Assembly (NCBI GenBank): GCA_036496385.1
Contig: DASXLD010000025.1
Location: 1 to 63,780 of the forward strand
Length of the DNA stretch: 63,780 nucleotides
Direction of reading: 5' to 3'
Origin: Schlegelella_A sp036496385
GTDB lineage: Bacteria; Pseudomonadota; Gammaproteobacteria; Burkholderiales; Burkholderiaceae_C
This document shows, piece by piece, positions 52,520-61,179 of the stretch (position 1 is its first letter; each line of letters begins with the position of its first letter). A program made the position numbers and the translations under genes. The notes under the pieces were generated by a model that was not told the DNA's origin, searched no databases, and saw only the letters and a list, made by a program, of their open reading frames with translations.

Positions 52520-53041
52520 TCAGATTTGGAATTTCCGGGCGAGTCCGGCCGGGCGCAGGTCGTCGTATTCCTCGAACGGCTGGTGGATCCATGGGCTCGT
52601 CGGCAACAGCTCGACATAGTAGTCGGGCGTGTAGGTCGAGACACCCTTGGTCCAGATCACCGCCGACTTCAATTCGCTGATCGACGGCATTCCGCGCAGC
52701 CGATCGACGACCGCGCGCAGGGTGATCCCCGAGTCGGCGAGGTCATCGACGAGCAGGACGCGCCCGGCCAGCTCGCCGCGCGGCAAGGTGATGTACTTGG
52801 CCATGTCGAGCCGGCCCTGGATCGTCCCCGCCTCGGCGCGGTAGGAGCTCGTCGCCATGATCGCGAGCGGCTTGTCGAAGACGCGGGAGAGCACGTCGCC
52901 GGGCCGCATGCCACCGCGTGCCAGGCACAGGATCTGGTCGAACGGCCAGCCCGACGCATCGATCTTGAGCGCCAGGCGCTCGATCAGCATGTGGTACTCG
53001 TCCCAGGAGACATAGAGGTGCTTGCCGTCGTCGGTGAGCAT
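52520..53041 (-). CDS. phosphoribosyltransferase (xanthine/hypoxanthine-type)
   Basis: A 173-residue type I PRTase. The PRPP loop is GRVLLVDDLADSGITLRAVVD, and ILCLARGGMRPGDVLSR is the pyrophosphate-binding strand. The hood and C-terminal VSTYTPDYYVE place it with small purine PRTases of the Gpt/Hpt kind. Substrate choice (guanine, xanthine or hypoxanthine) is uncertain. It follows purA by 18 bases, consistent with purine salvage alongside AMP synthesis. Confidence 0.9.
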   Translation of the reverse strand: MLTDDGKHLYVSWDEYHMLIERLALKIDASGWPFDQILCLARGGMRPGDVLSRVFDKPLAIMATSSYRAEAGTIQGRLDMAKYITLPRGELAGRVLLVDDLADSGITLRAVVDRLRGMPSISELKSAVIWTKGVSTYTPDYYVELLPTSPWIHQPFEEYDDLRPAGLARKFQI

Positions 53042-53059
53042 GCGATCGTCCTCGGCGGT

Positions 53060-54457
53060 TCAGGATGAAGCGGCGCGCCGACGCTCGGCGGTGCGCGTCT
53101 GCGCGGCGTCGGGCAGGTACGGATGGCGCAGCAGGATCGTGTGCTCGCGGTCCGGTCCGGTCGAGACCATGTCGATCGGCGCGCCGATGAAGGCGGCGAC
53201 GCGCTCGAGATAGCGGCGGGCATTGAGCGGCAGCGCGTCCCAGCGCGTCACGCCGAAGGTGCTCTCGCTCCAGCCTGGCAGCGTGTCGTAGATCGGCACG
53301 CAGGCGGCGATGTCGTCGGCATCGAGCGGCAGGATGTCGATCCGCTTGCCGCGCAGCTCGTAGCCGACGCAGACCTGGATCTCGGCGAGGCCGTCGAGGA
53401 CGTCGAGCTTCGTGATGCACAGGCCCGAGATGCCGTTGATGATGATCGAGCGCTTGAGCAGCGCGGCGTCGAGCCAGCCGCAACGGCGCGCCCGGCCGGT
53501 GACCGTGCCGCGCTCCTGGCCGACGGTCGAGAGGTGGTGGCCGATCGACCCCGGCTCTTCGATCGGCAGCTCGGTCGGGAACGGGCCGCCACCGACCCGC
53601 GTCGTGTACGCCTTCGTGATGCCGAGGATGTAGTGCAGCAGGTCCGGGCCGACGCCCGTCCCGGCGGCCGCATTGCCGGCAACGCAGTTGCTCGAGGTCA
53701 CGTACGGATACGTGCCGTGGTCGATGTCGAGGAGCGTGCCCTGGGCGCCTTCGAAGAGCACGTTGGTGCCGGCGCGGTGTGCGTTGTAGATGGCGTAGCC
53801 GACATCGCCGATCATCGGCCGCAGCGCCTCGCCGGCGCGCATCGCCGCGTCGAAGATCGGCTCGAACGCGAGCGGCGTGGTGTGGAACCAGCCCTCGATG
53901 GCGAAGTTGTGCAGCGCCAGCAGCTCGCGCAGCTTGGCAGCGAAGCGGTCCGGGTGCTTCAGGTCCTGCACCCGCAAGGCGCGCCGGGCGACCTTGTCCT
54001 CGTACGCCGGGCCGATGCCCTTGCCGGTGGTGCCGATCTTGCCCGCGCCGCTCGTCTCGCGCAGCTGTTCGCGCGCCTTGTCGAGCTCGACGTGGAACGG
54101 CAGGATCAGCGGGCACGACTCGCTGATGAGCAACCGCGGCCGCACCTCGAGCCCGATCGCTTCCAGCCGCGCGATCTCGCCGAGCAGGTGCTGCGGATCG
54201 ACGACGACGCCGTTGCCGATGAAGCAGGCGACGCCGCTGCGCATGATCCCCGAAGGAATCAACTGCAGCGCCGTCTTGACGCCGTCGATGACGAGCGTGT
54301 GGCCGGCGTTGTGGCCGCCCTGGAAGCGCACGACCGCCTGCGCGTGGTCGGTGAGCCAGTCGACGACCTTGCCTTTGCCTTCGTCGCCCCACTGGGTGCC
54401 GACGACGACGACGTTGCGGCCGGGCGCGGGCGTGGCCGCTCGCAAGTTCGCGTCCAT
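53060..54457 (-). CDS. purA: adenylosuccinate synthetase
   Basis: PurA joins IMP and aspartate with GTP in AMP synthesis. The 465 residues include VVVVGTQWGDEGKGKVVDWL, FQGGHNAGHT, GNGVVVDPQHLL, TGKGIGPAYEDK, FEGAQGTLLDIDHGTYPYV and GRARRCGWLDA. The ATG at 54457 gives a 10-residue extension before the P-loop strand plus a charged C-terminal tail (QTRTAERRRAASS). It follows hisZ by 11 bases. Confidence 0.98.
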   Translation of the reverse strand: MDANLRAATPAPGRNVVVVGTQWGDEGKGKVVDWLTDHAQAVVRFQGGHNAGHTLVIDGVKTALQLIPSGIMRSGVACFIGNGVVVDPQHLLGEIARLEAIGLEVRPRLLISESCPLILPFHVELDKAREQLRETSGAGKIGTTGKGIGPAYEDKVARRALRVQDLKHPDRFAAKLRELLALHNFAIEGWFHTTPLAFEPIFDAAMRAGEALRPMIGDVGYAIYNAHRAGTNVLFEGAQGTLLDIDHGTYPYVTSSNCVAGNAAAGTGVGPDLLHYILGITKAYTTRVGGGPFPTELPIEEPGSIGHHLSTVGQERGTVTGRARRCGWLDAALLKRSIIINGISGLCITKLDVLDGLAEIQVCVGYELRGKRIDILPLDADDIAACVPIYDTLPGWSESTFGVTRWDALPLNARRYLERVAAFIGAPIDMVSTGPDREHTILLRHPYLPDAAQTRTAERRRAASS

Positions 54458-54468
54458 GCTGCCAGTGC

Positions 54469-55635
54469 TCAGCGCTGGGCGACGACCCAGCGGCCGGCCG
54501 ATTCGACCAGGCGGCGCGCGCCCGAATCCACCGCCGCGCTCGATTCGCCGCCCTCGTCGAAGGCAGCGACGACGATCTCGCCGCGGCCGCGAAGCTCCCG
54601 CACCGCGTCGCGAAGCGCCACGTCGTCGCTGCGCGGCGCGACGATGGGCTCGCGCGCTGCCGGCGCCGGCGACAACATGGCGAGATCCTTGACGTCGAGG
54701 CCGAAACCGACGGCGGGGCGGTTGCGGCCGAAGATGGCGCCGACCTCGTCGTAGCGGCCGCCGCGCGCGATCGCATCGCTGGCGCCGCGCGCATAGGCAG
54801 CGAAGCGGGCACCGCTGTAGTACGCGTAGCCGCTCGAGTCGGCGAGGTCGAAGCCGACGCGGGCGCGGGGGTGCGCCTCGCGTGCGTGCGCGGCGAGCCG
54901 GCGCAGATCGGCGAGCGCGCGCGCGATCGCGGCGCGCTCGGGAAGTCGGCGCGCCGCTTCGGCGAGCGTCGCATCGTCTCCGTATAGGCCGACGAGCGCG
55001 TCCAGGCCATTTCGAGCCGCGGCCGGGAAGCCGGCGCTCAGCGTCCGCAGCTCGAGCGTGTCCTTCGCGGCGAGCGCCGTGTAGACCGCTTCGAGCCGAC
55101 CGGAGTCGACCGCGACACCGGCGAGCACGGTGCGGACGATGCGCGCATCGGAGAGGTCGACGACGACGTCCTCGATGCCGGCGACACGAAGGCACTCAAG
55201 CATCAGGTCGAGGCTTTCGAGGTCGGCGGCGAGGCCGTCGTGGCCGTAGATCTCGGCGCCGAATTGCAGCGGCTCGCGCGTCGATCCGCTGCCGGTCGGG
55301 CGGGCGTGCAGCACCGGACCGCAGTAGCAAAGGCGGACGACGCCATCGCGATTGAGCATGTGGGCGTCGATCCGTGCCGCCTGCGGCGTACTGTCGGCGC
55401 GCAAGCCGAGGGTGCGGCCGCTCAGCTGGTCGACGAGCTTGAAGGTCTGCAGGTCGAGCGCGTGGCCGGTGCCGGATAGCAGCGACTCGATGTGCTCGAG
55501 CATCGGCGGAATGACGAGCTCGAAGCCGAAGCCGCTGGCAGCGTCGAGCAGGCCGCGGCGCAGGATCTCGAGATGGCGGGCCCGCGCCGGAAGGACATCG
55601 GCGATGTGCTCCGGCAAGAGCCAGGCAGAGGACAT
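54469..55635 (-). CDS. hisZ: ATP phosphoribosyltransferase regulatory subunit HisZ
   Basis: HisZ is a catalytically inactive histidyl-tRNA synthetase paralog that binds the short HisG to form the active, histidine-sensitive first enzyme of histidine synthesis. The 388-residue product has the class II motif 2-like RADSTPQAARIDAH, YCGPVLHARPTG and the C-terminal GRYDEVGAIFGRNRPAVGFGLDV. It lacks the anticodon-binding domain. hisG is not in the window. It leads the purA unit, with a possible own promoter upstream. Confidence 0.95.
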   Translation of the reverse strand: MSSAWLLPEHIADVLPARARHLEILRRGLLDAASGFGFELVIPPMLEHIESLLSGTGHALDLQTFKLVDQLSGRTLGLRADSTPQAARIDAHMLNRDGVVRLCYCGPVLHARPTGSGSTREPLQFGAEIYGHDGLAADLESLDLMLECLRVAGIEDVVVDLSDARIVRTVLAGVAVDSGRLEAVYTALAAKDTLELRTLSAGFPAAARNGLDALVGLYGDDATLAEAARRLPERAAIARALADLRRLAAHAREAHPRARVGFDLADSSGYAYYSGARFAAYARGASDAIARGGRYDEVGAIFGRNRPAVGFGLDVKDLAMLSPAPAAREPIVAPRSDDVALRDAVRELRGRGEIVVAAFDEGGESSAAVDSGARRLVESAGRWVVAQR

Positions 55636-55662
55636 GCGAAAACGCCGCTTGTTAAAAAGCAG

Positions 55663-55668
55663 ATTGTA
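55663..55668 (-). promoter_or_regulatory. possible -10 of hisZ-purA
   Basis: TACAAT on the minus strand (55668-55663, five of six matches) lies in the 51-base gap between the DUF2065 gene and hisZ, predicting a leader of about 22 bases. There is no good -35; a CGGCCCGGGCCG-like palindrome occupies the spacer. Confidence 0.3.
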
Positions 55669-55686
55669 GGGGGCGGCCCGGGCCGC

Positions 55687-55890
55687 TCAGGGCCAGAACA
55701 GGACGAGCATCGCGAGGCCGCAGAGCACGCTGACGAGGCCGAGAAAGCGGATCTGGCCGTCGCTCATCTGCAGCGCCCGCTCGAAGATGCGGCGCCAGGA
55801 CAGAGGGCTCACGAACGGCAGCAGGCCTTCGGCGATCAACATCAGCGCGACTGCGCTGAGGGCGACGTCCCAGAACGCGGACGAGGCCAA
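55687..55890 (-). CDS. small inner-membrane protein, DUF2065 (YjeT-like)
   Basis: A 67-residue protein with two hydrophobic segments (FWDVALSAVALMLIAEGLLPF and LGLVSVLCGLAMLVLFW) joined by SPLSWRRIFERALQMSDGQIR. This matches DUF2065, which regularly sits between hflC and hisZ/purA in betaproteobacteria. The function is unknown; co-transcription with hflKC (3-base gap) suggests a membrane role. Confidence 0.88.
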   Translation of the reverse strand: MASSAFWDVALSAVALMLIAEGLLPFVSPLSWRRIFERALQMSDGQIRFLGLVSVLCGLAMLVLFWP

Positions 55891-55893
55891 GCA

Positions 55894-56817
55894 CTACCTT
55901 TTCTTCGCCGGAGCCGCCGCCGTCGGCGCCCCTGCTCCTCGCATCGACTTGAAGAACTCGCTGCTCGGATCGACGATCATGAGATCGGACTTGTTGCGAA
56001 AGCTCACCCGGTACGCCTCGAGACTGCGATAGAACTCGGCGAACTGCGGATCGCGGCCGAACGCGTCGGCAAAGATCGCCGAAGCCTTGGCGTCGCCGTC
56101 GCCCTTGACCTTCTGCGCGTCTCGGTACGCCTCGGCGACAATCACCTCGCGCTGGCGATCGGCATCGGCGCGGATCTTCTCGCCCTCGGCCGAGCCGGTC
56201 GAGCGCAATTGGTTGGCGACTTGCTTTCTCTCCGAGGCCATCCGGCTGTAGATCGATTCGGTGATGTTGCCGACGAAGTCGACCCGCTTGATGCGAACGT
56301 CGAGGATCTCGATGCCGAACGAGCGGGCATCGTCGGCGAGACGGGTGCGCACGTCCTGCATGACCTTGTCGCGCTCGGTCGAAAGCACGCCGCCGACGGT
56401 GCGCTTGGTGACCTCTTCGTTGATCGCCGCGTGGACGATCGGCGACAGCCGCGCCTCGAGGTTCCTCATGTCGGCGCCGTTGTTGCGGATGAACTGGCGC
56501 GGATCGGTGACGCGCCACTTGACGAGCCAGTCGATCACCAGGCTCTTCTTCTCGGCGGTGAAGATCGGCCGCGTCTCCGGGCTGTCGAGCGTCTGGATGC
56601 GGCGGTCGAGGAAAGCGACGTTCTGGAACGGCGGCGGCAGCTTCCACTTCAGGCCGGGCTCCTGGATCACCTCCTTGATCTGACCGAATTCGTAGACGAC
56701 GGCGACCTGGCGCTGATCGACGATGAACAGCGTCGACGAGGCGAGCAACAGCAGCAGCAGCAGCCCGCCGACGATGAGTCCGATTCGGTTCACGGTGCTG
56801 CCCTGCTCACCGGCCAT
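55894..56817 (-). CDS. hflC: HflC, SPFH-domain modulator of FtsH
   Basis: HflC and HflK form a large periplasmic-facing cage around the FtsH protease in the inner membrane. The 307-residue protein has one N-terminal membrane segment (GLIVGGLLLLLLLASSTLFIV) and an SPFH/Band 7 domain (QRQVAVVYEFGQIKEVI, WRVTDPRQFI, VDFVGNITESIYSRMASERK). A long helix (residues ~200-260) and a C-terminal Ala/Pro-rich end follow. Its start overlaps hflK by 11 bases. Confidence 0.96.
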   Translation of the reverse strand: MAGEQGSTVNRIGLIVGGLLLLLLLASSTLFIVDQRQVAVVYEFGQIKEVIQEPGLKWKLPPPFQNVAFLDRRIQTLDSPETRPIFTAEKKSLVIDWLVKWRVTDPRQFIRNNGADMRNLEARLSPIVHAAINEEVTKRTVGGVLSTERDKVMQDVRTRLADDARSFGIEILDVRIKRVDFVGNITESIYSRMASERKQVANQLRSTGSAEGEKIRADADRQREVIVAEAYRDAQKVKGDGDAKASAIFADAFGRDPQFAEFYRSLEAYRVSFRNKSDLMIVDPSSEFFKSMRGAGAPTAAAPAKKR

Positions 56818-58135
56818 CGCGGTCGCGGCCGCGCTGGTTGTCGCGCGAACGGGCGTCGACGGATCCGGCCTGCGGCGGCGTCTCGCCCGGCGCAGCGGCG
56901 GGCGCGGCGGTGCCGGGCGCCGGGCTGGCAGCGGCCTGCTGGAGCAGCTTGTCGAGCGGCAGCTGCAGCAGGCTGGTGTTGTTGCGGGCGTCGATCATGA
57001 CCTTGGTGATGTTCGAGTACACCTCGCGCATCGTGTCGATGTAGAGGCGCTCGCGCGTGACCTGCGGCGCCTTCTGGTATTCGGCGAGCTGGCGCGAGAA
57101 GCGGTCGGCGTCGCCCTCGGCCTGCGAGATCACGCGCGACCGGTAGCCTTCGGCCTCTTCGCGCAGCCGCGCCGCGGTGCCCTGCGCCTTCGGGATCTCG
57201 GAGCTGGCATAGGCCTGCGCCTCCTTCTTCAGGCGGTCGGCGTCCTGCGTCGCCTTCAACGTGTCCTCGAAGGCCGCCTGCACCTGCTCGGGCGGCTGCA
57301 CGCTCTGCACGTTGACGTTGACGACGAGGATGCCGGTCTTCAGGCGGTCGAGCTGAGCCTGGATCGATCGCACGAGGTTGGACGCGAGCGCGTCGCGCTG
57401 CTCGTAGAGCACCGAGTCGATCTTGCTCTTGCCGACGATCTCGCGCACCGCCGACTCGGCGGCGAGCGTCACCGCGGTCTCCGGATCGCGGTTCTCGAAC
57501 AGGAACGCTCGCGCGTCCTTGAGCCGGTATTGCACGGTGAAGCGGATGTCGACGATGTTCTCGTCCTGGGTCAGCATCGACGAGTCGCGCAGGCCGGTCG
57601 CCTGCGAGACCGAGTTGCGGCCGACCTCGGTCGAGCGCAGCTGGGTCACGTTGACGGTCTCGTGCGCCTGGAACGGGTACGGCAGCCGCCACTGGAAGCC
57701 GGCATCGACCGTGTGGCTGTAGCGGCCGAACGAGGTGACGACCGCCTGCTGCCCTTCCTGGACGATGAAGACGCCGCTGCCGAGCCAGATCAGGACGATG
57801 ACGCCGCCGATCAGCGCCGCGCCGACGCCGGCGCTCCTGAGGTTGGGCTGGAAGTTCGGGCCGCCGCCGGAGTCGCCGCCGCCATTGCCGCGCCGCGAGC
57901 CGCGGCCGCTGAAGAGGCCGCTCAGCTTGCGGTTGAAGTCGCGCCAGAGCTCGTCGAGGTCGGGCGGTCCGTCGTTGCGGCCGTTCTCGAGCAGCGTGAC
58001 TCCCGCCGGCTGCGAGACCGCGCCGCGCCGAAGCGCCCCTCGCACCGCGGCCGCGAACCACGCTCGACCGGCCGCGGCCGCATCGGCGAGGCGGCGCGCG
58101 AAGGACGATCGATCGGGCTCGGCGGGAAGGGTCAT
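56807..58135 (-). CDS. hflK: HflK, SPFH-domain modulator of FtsH
   Basis: The HflK partner of HflC. At 442 residues it has an N-terminal cytoplasmic part with a Gly/Asn/Arg-rich stretch (GRGSRRGNGGGDSGGGP) after DLDELWRDFNRKLSGLF, one membrane segment (ALIGGVIVLIWLGSGVFIV) and the SPFH domain (EGQQAVVTSFGRYSHTVDAG, LTQDENIVDIRFTVQYRLKD). The coiled-coil helix is followed by a Pro/Ala tail. About 45 extra residues precede the conserved DELWRDFNRKLS segment. It is downstream of hflX. Confidence 0.96.
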   Translation of the reverse strand: MTLPAEPDRSSFARRLADAAAAGRAWFAAAVRGALRRGAVSQPAGVTLLENGRNDGPPDLDELWRDFNRKLSGLFSGRGSRRGNGGGDSGGGPNFQPNLRSAGVGAALIGGVIVLIWLGSGVFIVQEGQQAVVTSFGRYSHTVDAGFQWRLPYPFQAHETVNVTQLRSTEVGRNSVSQATGLRDSSMLTQDENIVDIRFTVQYRLKDARAFLFENRDPETAVTLAAESAVREIVGKSKIDSVLYEQRDALASNLVRSIQAQLDRLKTGILVVNVNVQSVQPPEQVQAAFEDTLKATQDADRLKKEAQAYASSEIPKAQGTAARLREEAEGYRSRVISQAEGDADRFSRQLAEYQKAPQVTRERLYIDTMREVYSNITKVMIDARNNTSLLQLPLDKLLQQAAASPAPGTAAPAAAPGETPPQAGSVDARSRDNQRGRDRDGR

Positions 58136-58180
58136 GGGCGAGTTGCTCTGCGTCGTTGTTCGGGCGCCGACGGTGCCGTC

Positions 58181-59437
58181 TCAGGCGTGCGAATGATAGG
58201 TGCCGGTGCGGGGCAGACGGCCGTCGTCGCCGCCGGCGGCGACGTTCTCGGTGCCAGCATCGCCGGCGCCTGCAGCTGCGGCCGGATCGGCGCGATTCAA
58301 GTCCGTGCCCGTCACGACGGCAGCGATGCGCTGGCGCAGCAGCTCGAGCCCTTCGCCGCTCACCGCGCTCGCGAAGACGCGGGGAACGCGACCGGCGTCG
58401 ACCTCGATCATGTCGGCGAGCGCGCGCGGACGCTCGGTCTCGGCCAGCAGGTCGAGCTTGTTGAAGACGACGATCTGCGGCACCTCGCCGGCGCCGATCT
58501 CGGCGAGGACGCGTTGCACTTCCCGCATCTGCGCCGCGAACTCGGGATTGGCGCCGTCGACGACGTGCAGCAGCAGATCGGCGTCGGCGGCTTCCTGGAG
58601 GGTCGCCTGGAACGCCTCGATCAACGTGTGCGGCAGGTCGCGGATGAAGCCGACCGTGTCGGACAGGGCGACCGGGCGCTCGACGCCCGGCAGATGGAGC
58701 TTTCTCGTCGTCGTGTCGAGGGTCGCGAACAACTGGTCGGCCACGTACGACTCGGCATGGACGAGCGCGTTGAAGAGAGTCGACTTGCCGGCGTTGGTGT
58801 AGCCGACGAGCGAGACCCGAAAGGTCGCGTTCTTCTCGCGTGCGCGCCGCTGCGTGCTGCGCTGGCGCTTGACGCGCTCGAGCTGCTTCTTGATGCTCTT
58901 GATGCGCTCGCCGATCATGCGTCGGTCGAGCTCGATCTGCGCCTCGCCGGGCCCGCCGCGGGTGCCGATGCCGCCGCGCTGGCGCTCGAGGTGGCTCCAG
59001 CGCCGCACCAGTCGCGTCGCCAGGTACTGGAGCCGCGCCAGGTCGACCTGGAGCTTGCCCTCATGGCTTTGCGCGCGCTCGCCGAAGATCTCGAGGATCA
59101 GCATCGTCCGGTCGGCAACGGCGACGCCGACGTGGCGCTCGAGGTTTCGCTGCTGTGCTGGCGACAGCGCCTGGTCGAAGATCACGACCTCGGCCCGATG
59201 AAGCTGGACGAGCTCCTTCAGCTCGTCGGCCTTGCCCGAGCCGACGAAGAAGGTCGCGTCAGGCGCCTTGCGACGCGCGACGATGCGCTCGACGACGGCG
59301 TCGCCGGCCGACTCGGCGAGCAACGCGAGCTCGTCGAGCGACTCTTCGAACGATGCCCTGGCGCCGAGATCGACGCCGACGAGGATGGCGCGCGCCGGTG
59401 CCGCGCCGTCCGGCTGGCGGGTCGCGTTCAACGGCAC
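58181..59437 (-). CDS. hflX: ribosome-associated GTPase HflX
   Basis: HflX binds the 50S subunit and splits stalled or heat-damaged ribosomes. The 418-residue protein has an N-terminal nucleotide-binding-like domain (TFFVGSGKADELKELV, FDQALSPAQQRNLERHVG), a helical linker (RRMIGERIKSIKKQLERVK) and a GTPase domain with VGYTNAGKSTLFNAL, LSDTVGFIRDLPHTLIEAF and NKLDL. The GTG at 59437 is the chosen start. It follows hfq by 22 bases, the common hfq-hflX order. Confidence 0.97.
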   Translation of the reverse strand: MPLNATRQPDGAAPARAILVGVDLGARASFEESLDELALLAESAGDAVVERIVARRKAPDATFFVGSGKADELKELVQLHRAEVVIFDQALSPAQQRNLERHVGVAVADRTMLILEIFGERAQSHEGKLQVDLARLQYLATRLVRRWSHLERQRGGIGTRGGPGEAQIELDRRMIGERIKSIKKQLERVKRQRSTQRRAREKNATFRVSLVGYTNAGKSTLFNALVHAESYVADQLFATLDTTTRKLHLPGVERPVALSDTVGFIRDLPHTLIEAFQATLQEAADADLLLHVVDGANPEFAAQMREVQRVLAEIGAGEVPQIVVFNKLDLLAETERPRALADMIEVDAGRVPRVFASAVSGEGLELLRQRIAAVVTGTDLNRADPAAAAGAGDAGTENVAAGGDDGRLPRTGTYHSHA

Positions 59438-59459
59438 CGCCCGGGAGCAGAGCCGCGCG

Positions 59460-59711
59460 TCAAGACTGCTCGGGCGATTCGGGCTGGGTCTGGAAGTTCA
59501 CCGCGCGGCCGGGCACGACGGTCGAGATCGCGTGCTTGTAGACCATCTGGGTGACGGTGTTGCGCAGGAGGACGACGTACTGGTCGAACGACTCGATGTG
59601 TCCCTGCAGCTTGATCCCGTTGACGAGGTAGATCGAAACCGGAACGTGCTCCTTGCGCAGCAGGTTCAGGAAGGGGTCTTGTAGTAGCTGCCCTTTGTTG
59701 CTCACGTTCAT
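59460..59711 (-). CDS. hfq: RNA chaperone Hfq
   Basis: Hfq is a hexameric Sm-like protein pairing small RNAs with mRNAs. The 83-residue product has GQLLQDPFLNLLRKEHVPVS, the Sm1 stretch YLVNGIKLQGHIESFDQYVV and Sm2 with YKHAISTVVPG. The C-terminal tail is short (NFQTQPESPEQS). The ATG at 59711 follows GGAG closely; an in-frame GTG at 59705 is possible. Confidence 0.98.
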   Translation of the reverse strand: MNVSNKGQLLQDPFLNLLRKEHVPVSIYLVNGIKLQGHIESFDQYVVLLRNTVTQMVYKHAISTVVPGRAVNFQTQPESPEQS

Positions 59712-59783
59712 GCTCCGTGATGTGTTCTGGAGCGGGAAACCTTAACACAGGGATATCGGGCGAACGCACCGTAAGGCCATGCT

Positions 59784-61142
59784 TCACCGGCCCTTCTCCA
59801 CGAACGGATTCTTGCCGGAGCGCATCTCGATGCGCAGCGGCGTTCCGGTCAGCTTGAAATGGGCGCGGAAGCGCCCTTCCAGGAACCGCTTGTAGGCGTC
59901 GGTCACGTGCTCGAGCGAGTTGCCGTGGATGACGATGACCGGCGGCTTGCTGCCGCCCTGGTGTGCATAGCGCAGCTTCGGCCGGAACGTGCCGGCGCGC
60001 TTGGGCGCCTGGTGGAGCACCGCTTCCTGGAGCAGTCGCGTCAGCACCGGCGTCGGCATCTTGCAGACCGCCGAGGCATGGGCGTCGGCGATCGCCTTCC
60101 AGACCGGGCCGAAGCCCTGGCGCCGCGCCGCCGAGATCGTGAGCACCGGGGCGAACCTCAGGAACGGCAGGCGTTGCTCGATCGAGCGCTGCACGATCTC
60201 GCGCTGGTACGCGTCGACCGCATCCCACTTGTTGACCGCCATCGCCACGGCGCGGCCGCTCTCGACGATGTAGCCGGCGATGTGCGCATCCTGATCCGTG
60301 ACGCCTTGCGTCGCATCGAGCAGCAGCAACACGACGTCGGCCTCGGCGATCGCCTGCAGCGTCTTGACGACCGAGAACTTCTCGACCGCCTCGAATACCT
60401 TGCCGCGGCGGCGCAGGCCTGCGGTGTCGATCAGCTCGAAGCGCGTGCCGCCGCGCTCGAACGGGACGGTGATCGCGTCGCGCGTCGTCCCCGGCTGGTC
60501 GAACGCGACCAGCCGCTCCTCGCCGAGCCAGGCGTTGATGAGGGTCGACTTGCCGACGTTCGGCCGTCCGGCAACGGCGAGGCGGATCGGCGCGTCGGTG
60601 CCAGTGTCGCCGCCGTCGACTTCGGCGTCGGGCGGCGGCAGCGCGCCACCGAGCGCCGCTTCGAGCGCCGCTTCTGCGAGCGACACGACGCCCTGCCCGT
60701 GCGCCGCGGACACGGGGTGCGGCTCGCCGAGACCGAGCTCGTAGAACTCGGCGAGCAGAGGCGAATCGGTCATGCCCTCGGCCTTGTTGGCGGCGAGGAC
60801 GACGCGCTTGCCGGCGCTGCGCAGATAGCGCGCGATGTCGTGGTCGTGCGCCGAGGCGCCGGCGCGAACGTCGACCACGAAGACGACGGCGTCGGCCTCG
60901 GCTACCGCCTGCTCGGCCTGGCGCGCCATCAGGCGGACGATGCCGCTCGGGTGCTCGGGAACGAAGCCGCCGGTGTCGACGACGATGAAGTCGTGACCGG
61001 CGACGCGCGCATCGCCGTAGTGACGGTCGCGCGTCAGGCCGGCGAAGTCGGCGACGATCGCGTCGCGCGTGCGCGTCAGCCGGTTGAACAGCGTCGACTT
61101 GCCGACGTTCGCTCGGCCGACCAGGGCGATGACGGGTTTCAT
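59784..61142 (-). CDS. der: GTPase Der (EngA), 50S assembly factor
   Basis: Der has two tandem GTPase domains and a KH-like domain and helps late 50S assembly. At 452 residues it has G1 motifs VALVGRANVGKSTLFNRL-type (ALVGRANVGKST) and AVAGRPNVGKSTLINA. DTGGF and DTAGL are the two G3 motifs, NKAEG and NKWD the two G4 motifs. The C-terminal basic end is typical. The ATG at 61142 is chosen over the longer open frame because the family starts MKPVIALVG. Confidence 0.98.
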   Translation of the reverse strand: MKPVIALVGRANVGKSTLFNRLTRTRDAIVADFAGLTRDRHYGDARVAGHDFIVVDTGGFVPEHPSGIVRLMARQAEQAVAEADAVVFVVDVRAGASAHDHDIARYLRSAGKRVVLAANKAEGMTDSPLLAEFYELGLGEPHPVSAAHGQGVVSLAEAALEAALGGALPPPDAEVDGGDTGTDAPIRLAVAGRPNVGKSTLINAWLGEERLVAFDQPGTTRDAITVPFERGGTRFELIDTAGLRRRGKVFEAVEKFSVVKTLQAIAEADVVLLLLDATQGVTDQDAHIAGYIVESGRAVAMAVNKWDAVDAYQREIVQRSIEQRLPFLRFAPVLTISAARRQGFGPVWKAIADAHASAVCKMPTPVLTRLLQEAVLHQAPKRAGTFRPKLRYAHQGGSKPPVIVIHGNSLEHVTDAYKRFLEGRFRAHFKLTGTPLRIEMRSGKNPFVEKGR

Positions 61143-61179
61143 GGCGATCGACGGCGGCGATGCGCCCTGCCGGAGGCGC

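Noticed and set aside
52743..55010. A 755-residue frame overlapping purA and hisZ
   Set aside because: Alternate frame of purA on the same strand, Arg/Ala-rich, no motifs.
54469..55635. Second hisS gene
   Set aside because: It lacks the anticodon-binding domain and matches HisZ by length and context.
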